Part shown: piece by piece, positions 18,174 to 27,539 of the stretch | Numbering within the stretch: the first letter of the stretch is position 1 | Layout: each line of letters opens with the position of its first letter | NCBI GenBank assembly: GCA_001897745.1 | Contig: MKUH01000019.1 | Location: forward strand, 1-64,000 | From: Candidatus Accumulibacter sp. 66-26 | GTDB lineage: Bacteria; Pseudomonadota; Gammaproteobacteria; Burkholderiales; Rhodocyclaceae | Direction of reading: 5' to 3' | Length of the DNA stretch: 64,000 bases | Made by a program: the position numbers and the translations under genes | Notes under the pieces: model-generated | The model's input: the letters and a program-made list of their open reading frames with translations, nothing else | Told to the model about the DNA's origin: nothing | The model's database searches: none

Positions 18174-20132
18174 TTAGGCGGCCTGACGCAAGACCGGGAA
18201 GGTCTTCGCGTCGCGGATCTGTAGGTCGGCGGCGACCTTGCCGGTGCGCCCGTCCTCGAACTTGACCTGCGTTTCGATGAACTGCGTCTGCTTGCCGGAA
18301 TACAGCGCATCGATCAGCACCGCGTACTTCTCGGCGACGAAGCCGCGCCGCACCTTGCGCGTGCGCGTCAGTTCGTCGTCATCGGGATCGAGTTCCTTGT
18401 GCAGGATCAGGAAGCGATGCACCTGCGAATCGGCGAGCATGCCCTCGGCGACGAGTTCGGCGTTGACCTGCTCGACGCATTCCTGGATCAGCCCATAAAC
18501 CTCCTGGCGGGCGGTCAGGTCGGTGTAGCCCGAGTAGGCGATGCCGCGCCGCTCGGCCCAGTTGCCGACGGCGCCGATGTCGATGTTGATGAAGGCGGTC
18601 ACCGTCTCGCGGTTGGCGCCGAAGACGACGGCCTCCTTGATGTGCTGGAAGAACTTGAGCTTGTTCTCGATGTAGTTGGGCGCGAACATCGCGCCGTTGG
18701 CCAGCCTGCCGACGTCCTTGGCGCGGTCGATGATCTTGAGGTGCCCTTCGTCGTCGAAGAAGCCCGCGTCGCCGGTCATGAAGTAGCCCTCGGCGTTGAT
18801 CGACTCGGCGGTCGCGTCCGGGCGCTTGTAGTATTCCTTGAGCAGCATCGGCCCCTTGACGAGGATCTCGCCGTTGTCGGCGATCTTCACCTCGACGCCG
18901 GGCGCCGGCTTGCCGACAGAATCGAACTTGATCTCGCCGTCCGGCTGCAGGCAGACGTAGGCGCAGGTTTCGGTCTGCCCGTAGAGCTGCTTGAGGTTGA
19001 TCCCGATCGAGCGGTAGAAGCGGAATAGATCCGGCCCGATCGCCGCGCCGGCCGTGTAGGCGACGCGGATGCGGCTCATGCCGAGCACGTTCTTGAGCGG
19101 CCCGAAGACGAACAGGTTGCCGAGCGCGTAGAGCAGGCGGTCGGCGAAAGGCACCGGCTTGCCGTCGAGAATCTCCGCGCCGCTGCGCCGCGCCACCTTC
19201 ATGAAGAAGTGGAACATCTTCTGTTTCAGCGGGCTGGCGTCCTCCATGCGGATCATCACCTGCGTCAGCAGGTTCTCGAACACGCGCGGCGGAGCGAAGT
19301 AATAGGTCGGGCCGATCTCGCGCAGATCGGTCATCACCGTCTCGCCCGACTCCGGGCAGTTGATCGTGAAGCCGGTAACCATGGCCTGCGCGAAGGAGAA
19401 CAGGTGGTCGCCGACCCAGGCCATCGGCAGGTAGGACAGGATGTCCTCGTCCGCCGTCAGCCGGTCGAACTCGGCGCCGCCCTTGGCCGCGCTGATGAAA
19501 GCGTGGTGCGTCAGGCAGACGCCCTTCGGCTTGCCTGTCGTACCCGAGGTGTAGAGCATGACGCCGATGTCGCCGGCGGCGCCCTTGGCAACCTCGCCGT
19601 CGAGAAAGCCGGGATGGTTCTGGTTGTGGATGCGGCCCATCGCCATCAGCTCTTCGATGTCGTGGATGAAGGGCTGGTTGTAGTGACGCATGCCGCGCGC
19701 ATCGTCGTACACGATGTGTTCGAGGCGCGGCAACTGGTCCTTGAGCTCGAGCAGCTTGTCGACCTGCTCCTGGTCCTCGACCAGCGCGAAGCGGATGCCG
19801 GCGTCCTGCAGGACGAAGAGCATCTCGTTGGCCACCGCATCCTGGTACAGCGGCACCGGCACGCCGCCGAGGCACTGCACGGCGGCCATCGTCATGTACA
19901 GGCGGGGGCGGTTGTCGCCGACGATGGCCAGGTTATCGCCGCGCTGAAAGCCCATCTCGGCGAGGCCGCAGGCCACCGCGCGGACGTGTTCGGCAACGTC
20001 GCTCCAGGACCACGATTGCCAGATGCCGAGATCCTTCTCGCGCATCGCGGTTTTCTCGCCGCGCGTCTGGGCATGGTAGAAGAGCAGGCGTGGAAAGGTA
20101 TCCATCGCCCGGGAAGATCCCAACTCCGGCAT
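18174..20132 (-). CDS. AMP-dependent long-chain-type acyl-CoA synthetase
   Basis: The 652-residue adenylate-forming ligase has the P-loop YTSGTTGKPKG at 194-204, a second core motif YGQTETCAYV, and the ATP/hinge segment YFMTGDAGFFDDEGHLKIIDR. It belongs to the FadD15/long-chain synthetase branch. That branch in this context often activates aromatic or alicyclic acids brought in by the adjacent HAAT transporter. GGAGGAG lies six bases before the ATG. It is the first gene of the leftward run, so its upstream region (20133-20390) should hold the operon promoter. I saw no clear sigma-70 hexamers for this direction. Confidence 0.92.
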   Translation of the reverse strand: MPELGSSRAMDTFPRLLFYHAQTRGEKTAMREKDLGIWQSWSWSDVAEHVRAVACGLAEMGFQRGDNLAIVGDNRPRLYMTMAAVQCLGGVPVPLYQDAVANEMLFVLQDAGIRFALVEDQEQVDKLLELKDQLPRLEHIVYDDARGMRHYNQPFIHDIEELMAMGRIHNQNHPGFLDGEVAKGAAGDIGVMLYTSGTTGKPKGVCLTHHAFISAAKGGAEFDRLTADEDILSYLPMAWVGDHLFSFAQAMVTGFTINCPESGETVMTDLREIGPTYYFAPPRVFENLLTQVMIRMEDASPLKQKMFHFFMKVARRSGAEILDGKPVPFADRLLYALGNLFVFGPLKNVLGMSRIRVAYTAGAAIGPDLFRFYRSIGINLKQLYGQTETCAYVCLQPDGEIKFDSVGKPAPGVEVKIADNGEILVKGPMLLKEYYKRPDATAESINAEGYFMTGDAGFFDDEGHLKIIDRAKDVGRLANGAMFAPNYIENKLKFFQHIKEAVVFGANRETVTAFINIDIGAVGNWAERRGIAYSGYTDLTARQEVYGLIQECVEQVNAELVAEGMLADSQVHRFLILHKELDPDDDELTRTRKVRRGFVAEKYAVLIDALYSGKQTQFIETQVKFEDGRTGKVAADLQIRDAKTFPVLRQAA

Positions 20133-20355
20133 TTTGTCTCCTCCGGTTCATTAAACCGCCAGCGCACGCTGATGACGGCCAACTATTTGTCTTTTGAATC
20201 CCGAGCGGTCCCGTGCCGGCAACCAGCCGCGATTCTATTGTTTTTCCGGCGCGTTTTATATTGCACTGCCGCATCGGATGCCCCGCCATTCCTTGCTTTG
20301 CGCAGGATGACATGAAAGCGCTTATTTGAGCCTCAGTCTAAGTCGCTTAGCGCAC

Positions 20356-20361
20356 TATAAT
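20356..20361 (+). promoter_or_regulatory. -10 box (TATAAT) of the Crp-family gene, overlapped by an operator
   Basis: A perfect TATAAT sits 30 bases before the ATG of the regulator gene and its last three bases lie inside the palindrome at 20359-20380. No good -35 is present at 16-18 bases. The expected start point (about 20367-20368) falls within the palindrome, which suggests autorepression. Confidence 0.55.
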
Positions 20362-20380
20362 TGTCGCGCACCTGACAATT
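20359..20380. promoter_or_regulatory. Palindromic operator AATTGTC-N8-GACAATT
   Basis: The two 7-bp arms are perfect. It can also be read as TGTCG-N6-TGACA, the half-site spacing of Crp-type boxes. A copy matching at 19 of 22 positions lies at 28817-28838. The regulator encoded 10 bases downstream is the obvious candidate to bind both. This is inference from position and shared sequence. Confidence 0.7.
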
Positions 20381-20390
20381 GGCAAAAAAA

Positions 20391-21065
20391 ATGCACTCGT
20401 TGAACGAAATGCTGCAAGCCTCTTCCTGGGCCCGGGAATTGTCGGAAGAGGACCTCGAATTCGTCAAAGCCGGCATCGCCGTGCGCACCGTTCCGGCCGG
20501 CGCCTTCGTCTGCATGAAGGGCGAGCCGGTCGAGCACTGGATGGGCGTCGTCGACGGTCTCGTCAAGATGGCCAGCAACTGGAGTTCGGGCAAGACCACG
20601 ACCTTCACCGGCCTGTCCAACGGCGGCTGGTTCGGCGAGGGCTCGATGCTCAAGAACGAGCCGCGCAAGTACGACGTGATGGCGCTGCGCGACTCGGCGG
20701 TGGCCTACATGAACCGCGCCACCTTCCAGTGGCTGCTCGACCACAGCATTCCCTTTAACCGCTTCCTGATCATCCAGCTCAACGAGCGCCTCGGCCAGTT
20801 CATCGGCATGATGGAGCACGAGCGCCTGCTCGACACCGACGCGCGCCTGGCGCGCTGCCTCGCGTCGATGTTCAACCCGGTGCTCTACCCGGGCTGCAGC
20901 ACCGACCTGCAGATTTCGCAGGAGGAGATCGGCTTCCTCGCCGGCGTCTCGCGCCAGCGCGTCAACCAGGCGCTGCGCAAGCTCGAGGACGCCGGCCTGC
21001 TGCGCATCGACTACGGCAGCATCAAGATTCTCGACATCCCCGGCCTGCGCAGCTTCGGCGAGTAA
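20391..21065 (+). CDS. Crp/Fnr-family transcriptional regulator
   Basis: The 224-residue protein has a cyclic-nucleotide-type beta-barrel (about 20-130), a dimer helix and a winged helix (about 150-215). The recognition helix reads SRQRVNQ (187-193); E. coli Crp has SRETVGR, so the base-contacting glutamate is replaced by glutamine here. The cAMP-contacting Arg-Ser pair of Crp is not conserved, and there is no Fnr cysteine cluster, so the ligand is unknown. An ATG at 20391 is used; a TTG four codons earlier is possible, and neither has a strong ribosome site. It is divergent from the catabolic operon and carries a palindrome over its own promoter. Confidence 0.9.
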   Translation: MHSLNEMLQASSWARELSEEDLEFVKAGIAVRTVPAGAFVCMKGEPVEHWMGVVDGLVKMASNWSSGKTTTFTGLSNGGWFGEGSMLKNEPRKYDVMALRDSAVAYMNRATFQWLLDHSIPFNRFLIIQLNERLGQFIGMMEHERLLDTDARLARCLASMFNPVLYPGCSTDLQISQEEIGFLAGVSRQRVNQALRKLEDAGLLRIDYGSIKILDIPGLRSFGE

Positions 21066-21090
21066 CGGCCGCCCCGCCGGCAAATGAAAA

Positions 21091-21120
21091 CGGCCCGGAG
21101 AACGCCAGTTCTCCGGGCCG
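21091..21120 (-). terminator. Terminator of the CoA-hydrolase/transferase gene
   Basis: Thirteen-bp arms CGGCCCGGAGAAC / GTTCTCCGGGCCG enclose GCCA. On the leftward strand TTTTC follows the stem. It sits between two converging genes and probably stops both, though the U-run favours the leftward transcript. Confidence 0.85.
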
Positions 21121-21143
21121 CCGATCGCGGGGGATCGCGTTTC

Positions 21144-22439
21144 CTACAGCACGCCCTGCTTCTTCGCCGCCTCGGTCAACTCGCCGCGGAAGTCCGGATG
21201 CGCGATGCCGATCAGCGCCTCGGCGCGCTGCTTCGCCGTCTTGCCGCGCAGCTGCGCGACGCCGTATTCGGTCACGACGTAGTTGATGTCGTTCTTGCTC
21301 GTCGTCACGTGCGTTCCCGGATTGAGCGTCGGCACGATGCGCGAGATGGTGTCGTTCTTCGCCGTCGACGGCAGGACGATGAAGGCCTTGCCGCCCTTCG
21401 AGCGGTTCGCCGCGCGCACGAAGTCGGCCTGCCCGCCGGTGCCCGAGTAGGGCATGGCGCCGAGGCTCTCGGAGCCGCACTGGCCGAGCAGGTCGATCTG
21501 CAGGGTCGCGTTGATCGCCACCAGATTGTCGTTCTGGCCGGCCAGGAACGGATCGTTGGTGTAATCGACCGGATGCATCTCGAGCATCGGGTTGCGGTCC
21601 ATGAACTTGTAGAGCTTCTGCGAACCGAGCGCGAAGGTCGCCACCATCTTGCCCGGCAGGTAGTTCTTGCGGCGGTTGTTCACCGCGCCGCTCTCGAGCA
21701 GGGTCAGGATGCCGTCGCCGATCATCTCGGTATGGATACCGAGGTCGTGCTTGTGCGTGAGCTGCATGACCACCGCGTCGGGAATGCCGCCGTAGCCGAT
21801 CTGCAGCGTCGAGCCGTCGTCGATCAGGTCGGCGACGTACTTGCCGATCGCTTCCTGGACGGGGCCGATCTGCGGCAGGCCGACTTCGAGCACCGGCTCG
21901 TTGCTCTCGACGAGCGCCGCCACCTGCGAGATATGCACGTGGTTGTTGCCGTAGGCGAAGGGCACGTTCGGATTGACTTCGAGCACGATGGCGCGCGCCT
22001 TCGCGACCGCCGCCATGGTGTAGTCGGGACCGAGGCTGAGCGAGAAGTAGCCGTGCTCGTCCATCGGCGAGGCCATCGTGAAGACGACGTCGGACGGAAT
22101 CTGCCCGCGCGAGATCATCGCCGGGATTTCGGAGAAGTAATTGGGCAGGAAGTCGACCCAGCCGGCCTGGCCGCCCGGGCGCGTCGCGCCGCCGTAGAAG
22201 AAGGCGACGTGGCGCACGTTCTCGACGGTTTCCGGATCGAGGTAGGCGTATTTGCGCAGCGCCAGAATTTGCGCCACCTTCACGTCGCGGAAGCGGCGAC
22301 GCTCTTCGGAGAGGGCGTGCAGCAGCGCCGGCGGTTCGCCGACCCCGGTCGGCACGACGATGAAGTCGCCGTTGCGCACCTGGCCGATGGCCTCGGCCGG
22401 CGTCGTCAGCTTTTGCTGATAGAGAGTCTGAACGGACAT
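21144..22439 (-). CDS. Acetyl-CoA hydrolase/transferase family protein (Cat1-type)
   Basis: The 431-residue protein belongs to the family that includes succinyl-CoA:acetate and 4-hydroxybutyrate CoA-transferases. It has the glutamate region GSESLGAMPYSGTGGQADF, which contains the CoA-site glycine loop, and the N-terminal motif VPTGVGEPPALLHAL. It is likely to shuttle CoA between acetate or propionate and another acyl-CoA, rather than to hydrolyse it. It lies downstream of the acetate permease genes, separated from them by a terminator, which supports a role in short-chain acid use. AGGAAAG precedes the ATG. Confidence 0.88.
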   Translation of the reverse strand: MSVQTLYQQKLTTPAEAIGQVRNGDFIVVPTGVGEPPALLHALSEERRRFRDVKVAQILALRKYAYLDPETVENVRHVAFFYGGATRPGGQAGWVDFLPNYFSEIPAMISRGQIPSDVVFTMASPMDEHGYFSLSLGPDYTMAAVAKARAIVLEVNPNVPFAYGNNHVHISQVAALVESNEPVLEVGLPQIGPVQEAIGKYVADLIDDGSTLQIGYGGIPDAVVMQLTHKHDLGIHTEMIGDGILTLLESGAVNNRRKNYLPGKMVATFALGSQKLYKFMDRNPMLEMHPVDYTNDPFLAGQNDNLVAINATLQIDLLGQCGSESLGAMPYSGTGGQADFVRAANRSKGGKAFIVLPSTAKNDTISRIVPTLNPGTHVTTSKNDINYVVTEYGVAQLRGKTAKQRAEALIGIAHPDFRGELTEAAKKQGVL

Positions 22440-22467
22440 AGTCTTTCCTGTCTTTCAACTTTTCATG

Positions 22468-22496
22468 AAAAAGCCCCGGCATTTGCGTGCCGGGGC
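22468..22496 (-). terminator. Terminator after actP
   Basis: GCCCCGGCA / TGCCGGGGC (nine pairs) flank a six-base loop, and TTTTT follows on the leftward strand. It separates actP from the CoA-transferase gene. Confidence 0.85.
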
Positions 22497-22527
22497 AGTA
22501 CCACTACCACTTGCGAGGAATCATGGC

Positions 22528-24201
22528 TCAGTGCGCGGACGCGGCGGCGGCCCCCAGGCCGGTCTGCGAACGCACGTACTGGTCGTCGAAGGCAGCGATC
22601 TCGTCGCGCGCGCGCACGCTCTTGTCGGTCACCGAGAACAGCCAGGTGAAGAAGAAGGCGAGCGGCATCGAGAACAGCGCCGGCTGCTCGTACGGGAAGA
22701 TCGGCGCCGGATTGTTCAGCACGACCACCCACACTGCCTTCGAGAGTACAACAAAAGTCACCGCCGAAACCAGACCGACCAGACCGCCGACCAGCGCGCC
22801 GCGCGTCGTCAGGCCCTTCCAGTACATCGACAGGATGAGCACCGGGAAGTTGGCCGAAGCCGCGATGCCGAAGGTCAGGCCGACGAGGAAGGCGATGTTC
22901 TGCTTCTCGAACATGATGCCGAGCACCACGGCGACCACGCCGAGGACCAGCGAAGCGGCCTTCGAAACGCGCATTTCTTCGGCGCCGGTGGCCTTGCCCT
23001 TGCGGATCACGCACGAGTAGATGTCGTGCGAGATGGCCGAGGCGCCGGCTAGGGCGAGGCCCGAGACGACGGCGAGGATGGTCGCGAAGGCGACGGCCGA
23101 GAGGAAGCCGAGGAAGAGATCGCCGCCGACGGCCTTGGCCAGGTGCATGACCGGCATGTTGTTGCCGCCGATGATCTTGCCGCCGACGACGCCGCCCTCG
23201 AAGAACTCGGGATTGGTGCCGACGATGGTGATCGCGGCGACGCCGAGCAGACAGACGATCAGGAAGAAGGCGCCGATGAAGCCGCTGGCGACGAACACCG
23301 ACTTGCGGGCGGCCTGCGCGTTCGGCACGGTGAAGAAGCGCATCAGGATGTGCGGCAGGCCGGCGGTGCCGAAGAGCAGACCGAGCGACAGCGAGACGGC
23401 GGATACCGGATCGGCGAGCAGCGAGCCCGGGCCCATGATCTTCAGGCCGTCCTTGTGGACCTCGACGGCCTTGGCGGCCATCGTCTCGATGCTGAAGTTG
23501 AAGTGCCCGAGCGCGAGGAAGAGCATCGTCGCGCCGCCGAAGAGCAGCAGCACGGCCTTGATGATCTGCACCCAGGTGGTGGCGATCATGCCGCCGAAGG
23601 TCACATACACGACCATCAGCACGCCGACGACGATCACCGCGACGTTGTAGTCGAGGCCGAAGAGCAGCTTGATCAGCTGGCCGGCGCCGACCATCTGCAC
23701 GATCAGGTAGAAGCAGACGACGGTCAGCGAGCCCATCGCCGCGAAGACGCGGATGCGCGTTTCGTCGAGGCGGTAGGAGGCGATGTCGGCGAAGGTGAAG
23801 CGCCCGAGGTTACGCAGGCGCTCGGCCATCAGGAAGAGGATGATCGGCCAGCCCACGAAGAAGCTGATGATGTAGATGAAGCCGTCGAAACCCTTCATGT
23901 ACACGAGGCTGGAAAGACCGAGCAGGGTGGCCGCCGACATGTAGTCGCCGGCGATCGCCAGACCGTTCTGGAAGCCGGTGATGCCGCCGCCGGCGGTATA
24001 GAAGTCGGACGTCGACTTGGTGCGGCTGGCGGCCCACCAGGTGATGCCCAGCGTGCCGAGCACGAAGACGAAGAACATGGCGATGGCGGTCAGGTTGACC
24101 GGCTGCTTCTCGACCTCGCCGACCGCGGCCGGCGCGGCCAGCGCGAGCTGGCTGGCGCCGCTCAGGAGCGCGCCCCACAGTAATTGTGCAAAACGGTTCA
24201 T
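22528..24201 (-). CDS. actP: Cation/acetate symporter ActP
   Basis: The 557-residue sodium:solute symporter has a cleaved N-terminal signal-like segment (ending near ALAAPAAVG) and about 13 membrane spans. ActP-typical segments include [39 protein letters not shown] and [17 protein letters not shown]. It imports acetate and related short-chain acids with a cation. Its start overlaps the stop of the DUF485 gene by four bases (ATGA), the standard yjcH-actP arrangement. Confidence 0.95.
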   Translation of the reverse strand: MNRFAQLLWGALLSGASQLALAAPAAVGEVEKQPVNLTAIAMFFVFVLGTLGITWWAASRTKSTSDFYTAGGGITGFQNGLAIAGDYMSAATLLGLSSLVYMKGFDGFIYIISFFVGWPIILFLMAERLRNLGRFTFADIASYRLDETRIRVFAAMGSLTVVCFYLIVQMVGAGQLIKLLFGLDYNVAVIVVGVLMVVYVTFGGMIATTWVQIIKAVLLLFGGATMLFLALGHFNFSIETMAAKAVEVHKDGLKIMGPGSLLADPVSAVSLSLGLLFGTAGLPHILMRFFTVPNAQAARKSVFVASGFIGAFFLIVCLLGVAAITIVGTNPEFFEGGVVGGKIIGGNNMPVMHLAKAVGGDLFLGFLSAVAFATILAVVSGLALAGASAISHDIYSCVIRKGKATGAEEMRVSKAASLVLGVVAVVLGIMFEKQNIAFLVGLTFGIAASANFPVLILSMYWKGLTTRGALVGGLVGLVSAVTFVVLSKAVWVVVLNNPAPIFPYEQPALFSMPLAFFFTWLFSVTDKSVRARDEIAAFDDQYVRSQTGLGAAAASAH

Positions 24202-24509
24202 TGACCGGCCTCCTTGAGCACTTCCTCGTTGATCTTGTCGAAATCGGCATTGGCGCGCCAGACGTACAGTCCGGTCAGCAGCCAGGAAACGATGATGATG
24301 GCGGCGCCGATCGGGGCACCGACGGTCAGCACCGAGCCTTCGGACAGCGGCTTGTGCAGGAGCGCGGGATTGAAGGCGACGACCATCATGAAGCCGTAGT
24401 AGGCGACGAGGACGATGGCCGAGAGGATCAGGCCGAGACGCGTGCGGCGGCTCACCAGAGCCTGGAACTTGGGATTCGAACGAATCCGCTTGTAAATCGA
24501 GGTGCTCAT
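24198..24509 (-). CDS. yjcH: DUF485 membrane protein (YjcH family)
   Basis: This 103-residue protein has two membrane segments (about 25-47 and 63-85). It starts [20 protein letters not shown], the usual DUF485 N-terminus. It is almost always encoded next to ActP and is thought to be an accessory subunit of the symporter. CCGGAGGGAG lies just before the ATG. It is translationally coupled to actP. Confidence 0.93.
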   Translation of the reverse strand: MSTSIYKRIRSNPKFQALVSRRTRLGLILSAIVLVAYYGFMMVVAFNPALLHKPLSEGSVLTVGAPIGAAIIIVSWLLTGLYVWRANADFDKINEEVLKEAGQ

Positions 24510-24635
24510 ACTCCCTCCGGTTGCTGTTGCAATTGAATGTTCTTTTTTTCTTTCCGGACGGCGGGCGCCCGGTCCTGCATTTCCGCGGTGCGCACGCACC
24601 CCGGGCAGGGTCGGGCTGGAGAATCGCAGCACAAG

Positions 24636-24645
24636 GTTGCGCAAC
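24636..24645. promoter_or_regulatory. Palindrome GTTGCGCAAC in the yjcH-actP / kinase divergent spacer
   Basis: A perfect 10-base palindrome lies midway in the 240-base spacer between two divergent units. It may be part of a control site for the acetate-uptake genes or the kinase. The rest of the spacer shows no clear gene. Confidence 0.3.
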
Positions 24646-24749
24646 TTTTGTCCGAATGTAACGAATGATTGCAAGCGTCTGGACGGCCCTGCGGGCAGGC
24701 TAGAATCGCCGCATCGCGCCCCGTCCGGGCGCCGCAGGAATCGACAGAC

Positions 24750-26789
24750 ATGGAAAATATCGCGGGAACCCAGCAGCAGCGCTACGACATGCTGCAGGCC
24801 GGACTCGACCAGCTCGACCAGGGCTTCACCGTCTTCGACGCCGACCTGCGCCTGGTCGCGTGGAACCGGACCTTTCTGCGCCTGCTCGGTTTTCCCGAGG
24901 AGATGGGCTACGTCGGCGCCCCCTTCGAGAGCTTCATCCGCTACAACGCCTACCGCGGCGAATACGGCCCCGGCGATCCGGAAGCGCTGATCGCGCGCAT
25001 CGTCGCGCTGGCCGGCGACTTCGCCGCGCACTACGCCGAACGCAACCGCCCGAACGGACGCGTCATCGCCGTGCGCGGCGGACCGCTGCCGCACTCCGGC
25101 TTCATGACGCTGTACACCGACGTGACCGATCAGCGCCACTACGAAGCGCTGATCGAGAACCAGAACCAGATGCTCGAGGAGCGCGTGCATGCGCGCACCG
25201 CCGAACTCGAGGCGGCCAACAACTGCCTGACCGAGGCGAACGCCGCCAACCTCGAGATCGCCGCCTCGCTGCGCCGCTCCGAGGAGCGCCTGCGCCTGAT
25301 CACCGACCGCGTGCCGGCGAACATCGGCTACTTCGACAGCCAGCTGATCTACCGCTACGCCAACAAGGGCTACTCGGAATGGTTCGGCCTGCCGACCGAG
25401 GAAATCGTCGGCCACCCGCTCGAAAAAGTGCTCGGCCCGGTCTGGCCCCACGTCCGCCACAACGTCCTGCGCGGCGCCAGCGGCGAACAGGTCAGCTACG
25501 AATATTCGCTGATCCGCCCGGACGGCCGCCCGGTCTTCGCACGCAGCACGCTGGTCCCGGAGTTCGCGCCGGACGGCAGCGTGCTCGGCTGCTTCGTGCT
25601 GGCGCTCGACGTCACCGAGCAGAAGCGCACGCAGGCGGCTCTCGTGCAGGCGCAGAAGATGGAAGCGATCGGCCAGTTGACCGGCGGCATCGCGCACGAC
25701 TTCAACAACATGCTGACCGTCGTCATCGGCAACCTCGCCGTGCTGCGCGAGCAGCAGGAGCGCGACACCGAGCTCGACGAATACCTCGACTCGGCGCTGC
25801 AGGCCGCGCGCCGCGGCGTCGACCTGATCAAGCGCCTGCTCGCCTTCTCGCGCCAGCAACCGCTCGCGCCGAAAACCGTGGATATCGGCCTGCTCGTGCA
25901 GGAGATGGCCAAGCTGATGCGCCGCTCGCTGCCCGAAAGCATCGCGCTGACCACTTTCGCCGGCGACTCCTTGCACCCCGCTCGCCTCGCCCGCGTCGAC
26001 CCCAACCAGCTCGACAGCGCGCTGCTCAACCTCGTGCTCAACGCGCGCGACGCGATGCCGCAGGGCGGCCTGATCCGCATCGAGCTGGGCGACCTGACGC
26101 TCGGCGCGGCCGAAGCGCAGAACGAAGAACTGAAACCCGGCGACTACGTCGCCATCACCGTCAGCGACAACGGGCTGGGCATGGACGGCGCGACGCAGGC
26201 GCGCGTCTTCGAACCCTTCTTCACCACCAAAGCCTTCGGCAAGGGCAGCGGACTCGGCCTGGCCATGGTCTACGGCTTCGTCCGCCAGTCGGGCGGCGGC
26301 GTGCGCATCGCCAGCGCACCGGGCCAGGGCAGCGCCTTCACCCTGCTCCTGCCGGCGCTCGACGAGGACGTCGAGGCGCTCGAAGCGCCGCCCGAGGCGG
26401 CCCGCCCGCCCGGCAACACCGACCGTCTGGTGCTGCTCGTCGAGGACGATCCCGACGTACGGCGCGTCGTGCGCATGCAGCTGACCGACCTCGGCTACCC
26501 GGTGCTCGAAGCCGAGAACGGACCGGAGGCGGTGAGCATCATCGAGAACGTGCCGGACATCGCGATCATGCTCTCCGACATCGTGATGCCGGGCGGCATC
26601 GACGGCTGGGAACTGGCGCGCCTGGCCAAAAAAAGCCGGCCGAAGATGCGCATCGTGCTGATGAGCGGCTATGCTTACGGAAATTCCGAAGAAGAAACGA
26701 CGGACGCCGAAGATCCGCAGCTGCCGATGCTCAGCAAGCCATTCGAGAAACGGCAACTGGCCAACATCCTGCAAATCACCGACCCATGA
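24750..26789 (+). CDS. Soluble PAS-PAS hybrid histidine kinase with receiver
   Basis: The 679-residue protein has no membrane segment. In order: a PAS-like domain (about 12-125), a coiled coil (about 135-175), a second PAS (about 180-295) and a HisKA domain with H316 in GGIAHDFNNML. The ATPase domain has DNGLGMD and GSGLGLAMV. A C-terminal receiver carries D610 in IMLSDIVMPGG and a lysine in LSKPF. It should sense a cytoplasmic signal. The ATG at 24750 is chosen because the segment upstream of it has no family match. Its stop overlaps the next gene's start (ATGA). Being divergent from yjcH-actP, it may control acetate uptake, which is inference from position. Confidence 0.9.
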   Translation: MENIAGTQQQRYDMLQAGLDQLDQGFTVFDADLRLVAWNRTFLRLLGFPEEMGYVGAPFESFIRYNAYRGEYGPGDPEALIARIVALAGDFAAHYAERNRPNGRVIAVRGGPLPHSGFMTLYTDVTDQRHYEALIENQNQMLEERVHARTAELEAANNCLTEANAANLEIAASLRRSEERLRLITDRVPANIGYFDSQLIYRYANKGYSEWFGLPTEEIVGHPLEKVLGPVWPHVRHNVLRGASGEQVSYEYSLIRPDGRPVFARSTLVPEFAPDGSVLGCFVLALDVTEQKRTQAALVQAQKMEAIGQLTGGIAHDFNNMLTVVIGNLAVLREQQERDTELDEYLDSALQAARRGVDLIKRLLAFSRQQPLAPKTVDIGLLVQEMAKLMRRSLPESIALTTFAGDSLHPARLARVDPNQLDSALLNLVLNARDAMPQGGLIRIELGDLTLGAAEAQNEELKPGDYVAITVSDNGLGMDGATQARVFEPFFTTKAFGKGSGLGLAMVYGFVRQSGGGVRIASAPGQGSAFTLLLPALDEDVEALEAPPEAARPPGNTDRLVLLVEDDPDVRRVVRMQLTDLGYPVLEAENGPEAVSIIENVPDIAIMLSDIVMPGGIDGWELARLAKKSRPKMRIVLMSGYAYGNSEEETTDAEDPQLPMLSKPFEKRQLANILQITDP

Positions 26790-27526
26790 ACGCCGCCGCC
26801 TGCGCCAGCCCGGCCACCATCTACCTCGTCGAGGACGAACCGGAGATCGCCCGCATCGTCGTGCGCGTGCTCGACGACTTCGGCTTCGCCGCCGAATGGT
26901 TCCGGACCGGCGCCGAACTGCTGCGCGGCCTGCGCAGCCGGACGCCCGAACTGTGCATCGTCGACCTCGGCCTGCCCGACATCGACGGCATGGAGCTGGT
27001 GCGCGAAATCCGCAAGCAGCAGGTCGCCCAGGGCGGGCAGTGCGGCATCCTGATCCTCACCGGGCGCGGCTACACGGCCGACCGCGTGATGGGGCTCGAA
27101 CTCGGCGCCGACGACTACATCGTCAAGCCTTTCGAGCCGCGCGAACTGATCGCGCGCATCCGCAGCATCCTGCGCCGCTGCGACAAGCAGACGGACAAGG
27201 CGCCGGCGACCGCGCCGAGCGTCGCCGAATTCTCCGGCTGGCGCTTCGACCCCGGCACCAACGCACTGTACGCGCCGAACGCCGAGGAATTCAGCCTGAG
27301 TACCGCCGAGGCGCAGTTGCTCAGCCTCTTCCTCGAACGCCCGAACCGCATCCTGACGCGCGAACAGCTGCTCGGCGAACGCGGCGTCTCGCCCTTCGAC
27401 CGCAGCATCGACGTGCGCATCTCGCGCCTGCGCCGCAAGCTGGAAGCCGACCCGCACAACCCGAAGATCATCAAGACGGTGTACGGCGCCGGCTACCTGT
27501 TCTCGACCACCGTCACCTGGGAGTGA
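26786..27526 (+). CDS. OmpR-family response regulator
   Basis: The 246-residue regulator has a receiver with acidic residues E16-D17 and phospho-acceptor D60 in LCIVDLGLPDIDG, plus K116 in DYIVKPF. The winged-helix output domain (about 155-243) contains FSLSTAEAQLLSLF and ends KIIKTVYGAGYLF. It is translationally coupled to the hybrid kinase by a four-base overlap, so they are partners. Its stop is 13 bases from the stop of the converging binding-protein gene. Confidence 0.93.
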   Translation: MNAAACASPATIYLVEDEPEIARIVVRVLDDFGFAAEWFRTGAELLRGLRSRTPELCIVDLGLPDIDGMELVREIRKQQVAQGGQCGILILTGRGYTADRVMGLELGADDYIVKPFEPRELIARIRSILRRCDKQTDKAPATAPSVAEFSGWRFDPGTNALYAPNAEEFSLSTAEAQLLSLFLERPNRILTREQLLGERGVSPFDRSIDVRISRLRRKLEADPHNPKIIKTVYGAGYLFSTTVTWE

Positions 27527-27539
27527 AGCGCCGCGGTGC

